From Paenalcaligenes hominis (GTDB taxonomy: Bacteria > Pseudomonadota > Gammaproteobacteria > Burkholderiales > Burkholderiaceae_B): a stretch of DNA of 64,000 bases. Both the position numbers and the translations under genes were made by a program. A model generated the notes under the pieces. It did not search any database. It saw only the letters and a list, made by a program, of their open reading frames with translations, and was not told where the DNA came from. Below, in pieces: positions 58,141 to 64,000 of this stretch (position 1 is the stretch's first letter; the number at the start of each line of letters is the position of its first letter). The DNA lies in contig NZ_JAATIZ010000001.1 in assembly GCF_011927625.1 (NCBI RefSeq), forward strand, positions 434,001 to 498,000. The letters run 5' to 3'.

Positions 58141-58935
58141 TTAATTTCCGTATTTTTTTTGCGCAAAAGTAGCGAGGGCTTGCATGATCCATAACACGGG
58201 CAGAATCACCATAAAAAAGAGTAATGTATAGGCAGAGCCCACTTCCACGCGCATTGAGGCATAGCTATCTGCTAGCCCTACCGGTAATGTGCGAGTTAAG
58301 GGTGTGTGCAACATCCAAGTGAGATTAAACTCACCAATTGATAGCGTGAAAACCATCATGGCCCCAGCAACAATGGCTGGAAAGACGGCAGGAATGATGA
58401 CGCCGATAAAGCGACGCAAGAAAGAAGCCCCTAAGGTTCTTGCTGCTTCTTCGATGGCATAGAGTTCGTCTTTCTGTAAGGCCGAGGCCACCACGCGCAC
58501 CATAAATGGCAAGGTGAAAATAATGTGGCCTACTAAAATGAACAAAAAGCTTTGTCTAAAAGCACTAATTTGACCATAAGCCAAAATAAGGGCTAACGCG
58601 GAAGCCAGGCCGGGTACAGCGACGGGCAAGGTCAGAAGCTCCTCAAAGGCGCGCGCCCACTTCGAGGGGTGTCGAGCTAATGCATACGCACAAGGTACAC
58701 CAATCAATAAGGTGCCAAGTACACAAGCCAAGGCAATTAAAATTGACCAGCCAACTGTACCCCCATAAATAGACCAAACCTCTTGGAGCCAGCGTGTTGT
58801 AAAACCGCTTTTAAAACCAGCGCCATAGTTATTTACCAAGCCGGCGTATAAAGATAAAAACAGTGGGCCAATCATAAAGAGGCAGACTAACAACGTGGTC
58901 AGGCGTAGCCAGGGTGATGAGTGTGAGTTTTTCAT
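58141..58935 (-). CDS. ABC transporter permease 2
   Basis: 264 residues, about six membrane segments with the ATPase-coupling EEAARTLGASFLRRFIGVIIP loop. Resembles PotC/PhnV-type permeases. 8 nt between it and the second permease. Confidence 0.92.
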   Translation of the reverse strand: MKNSHSSPWLRLTTLLVCLFMIGPLFLSLYAGLVNNYGAGFKSGFTTRWLQEVWSIYGGTVGWSILIALACVLGTLLIGVPCAYALARHPSKWARAFEELLTLPVAVPGLASALALILAYGQISAFRQSFLFILVGHIIFTLPFMVRVVASALQKDELYAIEEAARTLGASFLRRFIGVIIPAVFPAIVAGAMMVFTLSIGEFNLTWMLHTPLTRTLPVGLADSYASMRVEVGSAYTLLFFMVILPVLWIMQALATFAQKKYGN

Positions 58936-58943
58936 ACCAGTCT

Positions 58944-59759
58944 TTATTTCTTCTCAGTCATAATGCGAGCAATAAACAGCACGAGCCAGGTAATTAAGCC
59001 CAACACAATAGACAGTGAGGCCGCCAACGCAAAATTAGCGTAGTTAGTAAACTCGTTATAAATAGAGATAGGCAAGACTTCTATTTTGCTTGATAGCGTA
59101 AAGGCTGTGCCAAATGCGCCCATTGAGGTTGCAAAAATCACAGCTCCGCTGGCTACCGTAGTGGGGGCGAGCTGAGGAATCCATACATCACGAACGATGT
59201 GCCATTTCGAGGCATTAAGCGTACGAGCGGCTTCTTCCAATGCCGGATCCATGGCCTCAGCGGCCGCGGTATAGTTGGCAATGGCGCGTGGCAGCGAAAA
59301 GTATAAATAGGCCAGAAAAAGCCCAATCATGCCATAGGCAAACGTGACTCTACCCATACCCAGCTGTTGAAAAATATCCGCTACTGGGCCTTGGCGTCCA
59401 CCAAGTAAAATCACAAAGAAACCCACAATAACACCAGGAAAAGAAAGCGGCATGGTCAATAGTGAAACCAAAAAGGCTTTGCCTTTAATAGGAGTCCGGG
59501 CTAAATAAATACCGACAGTCGCTCCTAAAACAAGGGTAAGAGCGGTAACGACTAAAGAGAGAACAAGCGTATTAACCAAGCTGGTTAAATACCGAGAGTG
59601 CGTCAGAACCACAAAATAGGTCTCCCAACCTTGTTGGGCCGGGAGAGCCAGCAGCCGTGCCATGGGCAGCAACCAAAAAGCCAGAAAAAAAGCGGTGGCT
59701 GGTGCCAGACAGGCTAATAGAATGGTGCGTTGACTTTGATGAAACGCAGAGCTTGACAT
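58944..59759 (-). CDS. ABC transporter permease 1
   Basis: 271 residues, about six membrane segments; coupling loop EEAARTLNASKWHIVRDVWIP. Resembles PotB/PhnU-type permeases and forms a heterodimer with the adjacent permease (inference). The binding-protein gene ends 13 nt upstream. Confidence 0.92.
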   Translation of the reverse strand: MSSSAFHQSQRTILLACLAPATAFFLAFWLLPMARLLALPAQQGWETYFVVLTHSRYLTSLVNTLVLSLVVTALTLVLGATVGIYLARTPIKGKAFLVSLLTMPLSFPGVIVGFFVILLGGRQGPVADIFQQLGMGRVTFAYGMIGLFLAYLYFSLPRAIANYTAAAEAMDPALEEAARTLNASKWHIVRDVWIPQLAPTTVASGAVIFATSMGAFGTAFTLSSKIEVLPISIYNEFTNYANFALAASLSIVLGLITWLVLFIARIMTEKK

Positions 59760-59772
59760 AAGAGAGACTAAA

Positions 59773-60783
59773 TTAACGGACTTCTTTTAGGTATTGGTCA
59801 GAGAAAGAGCGTTGAACGTCCGCCATTTTGCCGTAATCCACAGACACGGCTCGGTTGTACTCACTTTCATCAATAAATAAGGCTTTGATGTCTTCCGGCA
59901 TAGCATCAGCGCGAACGGGACGCAAGTACGCGCGCGCCCAAATTTCCTGGCCCGCGTCTGACAACACAAAGTCGAGCGCTTTTTTTGCATTTTCTGCTTG
60001 CGGAGCGCCTTTAACCAGACTGATCACGTAAGGCACCATCACCGTTCCCTCCTCGGGGATGACAAACTCCACATTGGCTTGATCTTTATACTTAGCACGG
60101 TAGGCGTTGAAGTCATAGTCAAGCAAAATAGCAATTTCGCCCGATAAAACACGTGCATAAGAGGTTTGCTTAGGCACAATAGGGTCATTGTCTTGCAAGG
60201 CTTGAAAGTATTCATAAGCAGGAGTGAAATCATCAAGCGTACCGCCTAATGCCGTGTTAGCCGCCACGGCAGCCACGTAGCCCACAAAAGCAGAGGTGGG
60301 GTCTAGGTAACCAATCAGTCCGTTGTATTCAGGCTTTAATAAATCGGCCCAAGAGCGGGGCACGGGTTTGCCGTCTAATGCGTCTACATTCACCATAAAA
60401 CCCATCGTGCCAGAGTGAATAGCAAACCATTTACCATCGGGGTCTTTCAGGTCAGCGGGTATTTGGTCCCAGCCGGCAGGTTGGTACGTGTCTAAAACGC
60501 CTTCTTTGTCGGCTTGAATGGCAAAACTCACACCAAGGTAGGTGATGTCAGCCACCGGCTTGGCTTTTTCTGCAACCAATTGAGCCAACGATTGGCCAGA
60601 GTTCTTGTTGTCAGCGGGGATCTTAACGCCGGTTTCCTGTTCAATGGCGCGAAGTTGAGTACCCCAGTCTGCCCATTCGGTCGGGCAGTTGTAACAAATG
60701 GCAGTTTGAGCCTGTAGACTGCTGATGCCCAAGCTCAAGCCGATCACACTGGTGTATGCGAGGCGTTTCAATAAGGATGGCAT
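59773..60783 (-). CDS. ABC transporter periplasmic substrate-binding protein
   Basis: 336 residues from the ATG at 60783, which has AGGA 6 nt upstream; longer starts reach back to 60834. Signal peptide ends near LQAQ-TAI. Family 1 solute-binding fold (ferric/polyamine/phosphonate cluster), with ICYNCPTEWADWG at the mature N-terminus. Ligand unknown; the linked phosphodiesterase points to a phosphodiester or similar compound. Confidence 0.9.
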   Translation of the reverse strand: MPSLLKRLAYTSVIGLSLGISSLQAQTAICYNCPTEWADWGTQLRAIEQETGVKIPADNKNSGQSLAQLVAEKAKPVADITYLGVSFAIQADKEGVLDTYQPAGWDQIPADLKDPDGKWFAIHSGTMGFMVNVDALDGKPVPRSWADLLKPEYNGLIGYLDPTSAFVGYVAAVAANTALGGTLDDFTPAYEYFQALQDNDPIVPKQTSYARVLSGEIAILLDYDFNAYRAKYKDQANVEFVIPEEGTVMVPYVISLVKGAPQAENAKKALDFVLSDAGQEIWARAYLRPVRADAMPEDIKALFIDESEYNRAVSVDYGKMADVQRSFSDQYLKEVR

Positions 60784-60805
60784 AATCATTCCTGTAAAAA
60801 TGACC

Positions 60806-61813
60806 TTAGTCATGCGGTATAAAAGGAGGTGCACTGGACTCGGCAGGTTGAAGCTGGTGCGTCAACAAAAGGCTAGCTTTAGCATGCAGAGGAGCGCGTT
60901 GTGTTAAGTGTTGAATTAAAAGCTCTAAGCTATGGCGACCAATATCGGCGTTAGGTTGTGCGATAGAGGTGAGACTTGGGGTAAGGTCCTGACCTAAACG
61001 TACGCCGTCAAAACCAGTCACGCTCATGTCGCGTGGCACTTGGTAGCCACACAAATGAGCCGCACGGATGGCTCGAATGGCCATTAAATCGTTAGAACAA
61101 ACTAAAGCGGTTGCCGTACGCTCTTTTTGTAGTGCTTGTGCAATCGCCTCTACGGCGTTATCAATGAATGGCACTTCAATGAGGGGTAAAAGCGGTAATC
61201 GAGCTTGCTCAATACCCTTTACAAAGCCTTCATAACGCTGTTGGGCGCGGTCAGAGGCATGACGTTGGCCACTAACCATCGCAATATGTTGATGACCCAG
61301 ATCGGCTAAAAATGCCACGATCTCAGAAAAAGCCAATTGGTTATTCACAGAAACACACGGATGATCCGGATCCCAGTTGTATGCCAACACATAAGGGATG
61401 TTTGTCGATTGCAGTAGCTCTAACGCAGGCGAATGCTTTGGGTCAGAGACCACTAAAATGACGCCCTCTACACCAAACCCAAGGAGTTTTTTCACGGCTT
61501 CGAGCTCTTGGTCCAGGGTATAAGCCGTGGTGAAAGGCATAATCGAAAAACCGCGCTCGGCTGCGGTTTCTGCAATTCCTTGTAGGCATTCAGTAAAAAC
61601 GGGGTTGTTTAATGTGGGTAACAGCACCCCAATGGTGCGTGTGTTTTGCGTGCGTAAACTACGAGCACTGGCATTAGGCACATACTGAAGGCGCGCTGCA
61701 GCGGCTTCAACTTTGGCGCGAGTAGTGGCCGAGACTTTATCGGGAAAGTTAAACGTACGCGATACCGTAGCTACAGAAACGCCAGCAGCTTGAGCGACTT
61801 TTTGTATGTTCAT
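60806..61813 (-). CDS. LacI-family transcriptional regulator
   Basis: 335 residues. N-terminal HTH MNIQKVAQAAGVSVATVSRTF with hinge helix LQYVPNASARSL, then a periplasmic-binding-protein-like effector domain (TIGVLLPTLNNPVFTECLQGI, VTGFDGVRLGQDLTPSLT). First gene of the operon, 22 nt before the binding protein, so it probably controls transporter and phosphodiesterase together. Confidence 0.94.
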   Translation of the reverse strand: MNIQKVAQAAGVSVATVSRTFNFPDKVSATTRAKVEAAAARLQYVPNASARSLRTQNTRTIGVLLPTLNNPVFTECLQGIAETAAERGFSIMPFTTAYTLDQELEAVKKLLGFGVEGVILVVSDPKHSPALELLQSTNIPYVLAYNWDPDHPCVSVNNQLAFSEIVAFLADLGHQHIAMVSGQRHASDRAQQRYEGFVKGIEQARLPLLPLIEVPFIDNAVEAIAQALQKERTATALVCSNDLMAIRAIRAAHLCGYQVPRDMSVTGFDGVRLGQDLTPSLTSIAQPNADIGRHSLELLIQHLTQRAPLHAKASLLLTHQLQPAESSAPPFIPHD

Positions 61814-61839
61814 TTGCCTAGTGATGTGCCTAAGTAAAA

Positions 61840-61855
61840 ATGTAATCGATTACAT
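61840..61855. promoter_or_regulatory. Palindromic LacI-type operator
   Basis: ATGTAATCGATTACAT is a perfect 16-bp palindrome with the central CG typical of LacI/PurR-family operators, 27 nt upstream of the regulator start. Autoregulation of the operon is inferred. Confidence 0.85.
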
Positions 61856-62030
61856 TAAAGCATGAAATTATGTCAAAAAAATGAAAATACGTAAACAACT
61901 GTCGATGTCACTGTTGTATAAATAAACAGTTCACGGTCTATTGTCTTTTAAATCAACGGCTTGCTTTAACTTGGGGGAATCCCTAGCCTCGGTGACGGCT
62001 GATTAAAAATAGCTATAACCCATGCAGACG

Positions 62031-62057
62031 TAAAAAAGCCCCTGTAAGAACAGAGGC
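62031..62057 (-). terminator. Intrinsic terminator after the PACE gene
   Basis: GCCCCTGT (62038-62045), loop AAGA, ACAGAGGC (62050-62057), one mismatch in the stem, followed on the minus strand by a T run. Confidence 0.75.
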
Positions 62058-62076
62058 GAGAGCGTTTTATGCGGGT

Positions 62077-62538
62077 TTAGGCCTTGGATGCAGTATTGGG
62101 TAGGCTGTGTTGGGGTAGAGTAAACAATTTATCAAAACACAGCGTAAATAAAAACGTGTACACCAAAAAGAAAGCCAATAAGATTGATTCCATGATAAAG
62201 GCTTCCCACACACCTACGCCGTACCACAGCATATAAATGGGTAAACAAAATAGAATTAAACCGCCTTCAAAGCCTATTGCATGAAAGCACCGTAGACGCA
62301 AACTACGATTCATGACCTGATGACGGCGTTCCCACATTTCAAAAAGCGTATTGTAAGTGTAATTCCAAATGACAGCCGTTGCTGACACCATAATAGCAAC
62401 AGGTAATGAATCTTGGGCCTCACTATTGCTTAGATTCATTAAGATAAGCGTAGAGAAAACCACTGCAAGAATTTCAAAAACCGTAACGTAAGTTAAGCGA
62501 CGTTTAAAGGGACTAAGCGTAATCAATGCAAACTCCAT
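62077..62538 (-). CDS. PACE-family multidrug/biocide efflux protein
   Basis: 153 residues, four membrane segments and two repeats of the bacterial transmembrane pair domain: RRLTYVTVFEILAV with WNYTYNTLFEMWERR, and RCFHAIGFEGGLIL with FLFTLCFDKLF. The Glu in the first helix (FEILAV) matches the conserved acidic residue of AceI. Members export chlorhexidine or short-chain diamines. No TetR- or LysR-type regulator is adjacent. Confidence 0.9.
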   Translation of the reverse strand: MEFALITLSPFKRRLTYVTVFEILAVVFSTLILMNLSNSEAQDSLPVAIMVSATAVIWNYTYNTLFEMWERRHQVMNRSLRLRCFHAIGFEGGLILFCLPIYMLWYGVGVWEAFIMESILLAFFLVYTFLFTLCFDKLFTLPQHSLPNTASKA

Positions 62539-63340
62539 TGAGCCAAAAGGGACTCTTGATTAAAGAGCCGGCCCGCCCCGGTCAAACATAGTAAAAATCC
62601 TTAACAAGCCGCGGTTTCCGCTTGCCCCATTATTCTACGGCTCGAGGTTGCTACTGTCAAAAGCCCGCCTTAGGTGACGGCGATAGGTATATCAAAAAGG
62701 TAGGCCGTTTTCCTAGAGCACTTGCCCCTTATTTAACCCCTATAGGGCAGAGGAGGCTTGTTCGTTGCCATACATAAAGCGATTTAAATAATTAATAACT
62801 ACTTTAGACAATGTAGCAATAAATAAATAGGGTTTATTCCTATTTATGGATAGGTATAAGAGAAGAATTAGGTTTATTAGCAATAGACAAGATGCTGTTT
62901 GATGTGTAGCCTTTTTAGTTGAGATGGCCTTTGCTGCGCTAGCAATAGCCTATGCCTACACTAGCTCATAGCAGATCAAGGTATAGTTTAATCAATTAAA
63001 AAAGATTAGATATATCATATTAAACGACTTGGGTACTTTATAACGGTAAAGTACCGCAATACGAATTCATACTAATTTAACATTAATCAATTAGTCTCTT
63101 GTTAGATAAATAATTAGGGTTAATTATTCGATCTGCTTGTTGCGACTTGTTACGGAGTTTGGTACGATTGTATTCAATCTTTTAATCGCTATGAATTAGT
63201 AATACTAATACCTGCTAATAGAAAGTCATTAACAGCTAGTATTAAATAAATTCAGATGGATGAAAACAATCCTAGGTAAATGCCTAGCGTTTTCTCAGAA
63301 GATACCGCTGCAGATTAACAAATAGCGATTCGTATTGGCG

Positions 63341-63474
63341 CAAAGCGCTAGATTAGGTGTTACGACTGCTCCCATATAGCAGGGTTTCGGAAGACACAAA
63401 AGTAGGGCTTTACTTTTAATGTTTTAGTTGGGCACTAACACCAACTCAGTCGTAACACCTAATCCAACGCTTGG
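63341..63474. repeat. Long inverted repeat enclosing three hairpins
   Basis: GATTAGGTGTTACGACTG (63351-63368) is perfectly complementary to 63447-63464, with outer GCG/CGC continuation. Inside are CTGCT/AGCAG, AAAAGTA (63398-63404)/TACTTTT (63411-63417) and AGTTGG (63426-63431)/CCAACT (63441-63446). It could be a structured RNA or a miniature mobile element. Confidence 0.65.
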
Positions 63475-63752
63475 TAGATGACACAAAAGGTCGTAAGTAT
63501 ACAAGGTTTTCACTTTATTGCAATGAAAACGCCTATATTCTGACACTATTTTACAATTTCATTCGGTTAGTATACGGCAGCAAGATGCCGATGGCCTTAC
63601 GAAGAGATATTGATTGGACGGTGTTATCTAGGTCATCTAGATACATGACCTGTCTACATTTAAGTGAATAAAAAACTACCTTGCTTGTTAGGGCAAATAG
63701 ATAGTAGGGCGTAGCCCAATTGCGGTGTAAACCAGCTATAGTTAATTATTAT

Positions 63753-63785
63753 AACCCTTCCTCTTTTGCGGCGGAAGGTTTTTTT
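63753..63785 (+). terminator. Terminator-like hairpin
   Basis: CCTTCC (63756-63761) pairs with GGAAGG (63773-63778), extended by AA/TT across a bulge, followed by seven T. No gene upstream explains it, unless an RNA is made from the 63.3-kb structure. Confidence 0.65.
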
Positions 63786-64000
63786 ATGCGTTTTGCCCGA
63801 AAAAACTTTGCTATTAGAGTAGGGTGTATAGCGTGGCGCTAAAGCCGTTCTTTCTTTGAGTGTAATCCTTACCTGCCGCTGCTACCAAAGTGCAATAAAT
63901 TGAAAAGGTTTTTAGTTATTAGGTATTGTCTAGACGGCTTTTAGTAAACAGCGTAGTGCTATGGGGCTTTTTTGGGGCCTATGGTGTTGAATATTTGATA

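Larger units (their letters stand above)
62539..64000. other. 1.46-kb region without convincing genes
   Basis: The first ~200 nt are GC-rich leader sequence of the PACE gene with several short inverted repeats. Beyond ~62740 the DNA is AT-rich and its open frames are short and unlike any family I know. It holds a long inverted repeat with internal hairpins (63341-63474) and a terminator-like hairpin (63753-63785). Confidence 0.6.

Noticed and set aside
62539-62740. Riboswitch (guanidine or Mn type) upstream of the PACE gene
   Set aside because: The leader has short GC-rich inverted repeats, but the ACGR loops of guanidine-II and the yybP-ykoY core were not found.
63341-63474. Integron attC site
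   Set aside because: The palindrome lacks recognisable R/L boxes with GTTRRRY cores, and no integrase or cassette is nearby.
63471-63671. 66-codon frame in the AT-rich right end
   Set aside because: It begins with TTG, has no Shine-Dalgarno, resembles no family and overlaps the arm of an inverted repeat.

Overview
The window looks like chromosome of a betaproteobacterium of the Burkholderiales, most likely the Alcaligenaceae (inference). Its core gene order is typical of that group: exbB-exbD-lpxK-Trm112-kdsB-adk, argF next to a DUF3579 gene and rpsT-murJ, ribF-ileS-lspA-coaBC-dut, purN beside an RsmB-type methyltransferase, and clpS-clpA. Base composition is moderate, lower in GC than Bordetella. 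No tRNA, rRNA or CRISPR array was recognised.

Left end (1-9.1 kb): a minus-strand biosynthetic pair. A 2494-residue iterative-type type I polyketide synthase (KS-AT-DH-degenerate MT-ER-KR-ACP, no thioesterase) is followed 3 nt later by a PLP-dependent alpha-oxoamine synthase that runs off the window. Together they suggest a reduced chain released by decarboxylative condensation with an amino acid, giving a sphingoid-like or alkyl amino-ketone product. An isolated nagB is divergent from it.

9.1-15.3 kb: a TonB-dependent siderophore-type receptor under a near-perfect Fur box, a small hydrophobic protein, a lipoprotein with a SecD-P1-like domain, an aspartate carbamoyltransferase with an N-terminal HTH-like extension, and a nitronate monooxygenase-family protein.

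15.3-25.9 kb: a two-component system with tctB-tctA (no tctC), a hypothetical protein, a Nudix hydrolase, argG, an AEC transporter and argF. Two intergenic regions, about 7 kb apart, carry the same composite A-B-A repeat in opposite orientation.

25.9-39.9 kb: housekeeping genes (rpsT, murJ, an SDR, adk, kdsB, a Trm112 protein, lpxK, exbD, exbB, xseA, sodB, a pcaF-type thiolase, DUF192, csp, clpS, clpA). Two perfect, facing DnaA boxes lie between exbB and xseA. An IS200/IS605-type element sits between clpA and dut, with a destroyed tnpA and a 5'-damaged but long tnpB.

41.5-56 kb: the dut-coaBC-lspA-ileS-ribF operon, divergent purN and an RNA methyltransferase, a fatty-acid desaturase overlapping uvrD, an ABC-F ATPase and prmB.

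56-64 kb: a LacI-type regulator with a perfect palindromic operator, a complete ABC importer and a GpdQ-like phosphodiesterase, together suggesting uptake and hydrolysis of a phosphodiester-like compound. A PACE-family efflux protein follows, then about 1.4 kb of AT-rich DNA with no convincing gene. That stretch holds a long inverted repeat enclosing several hairpins and a terminator-like hairpin.
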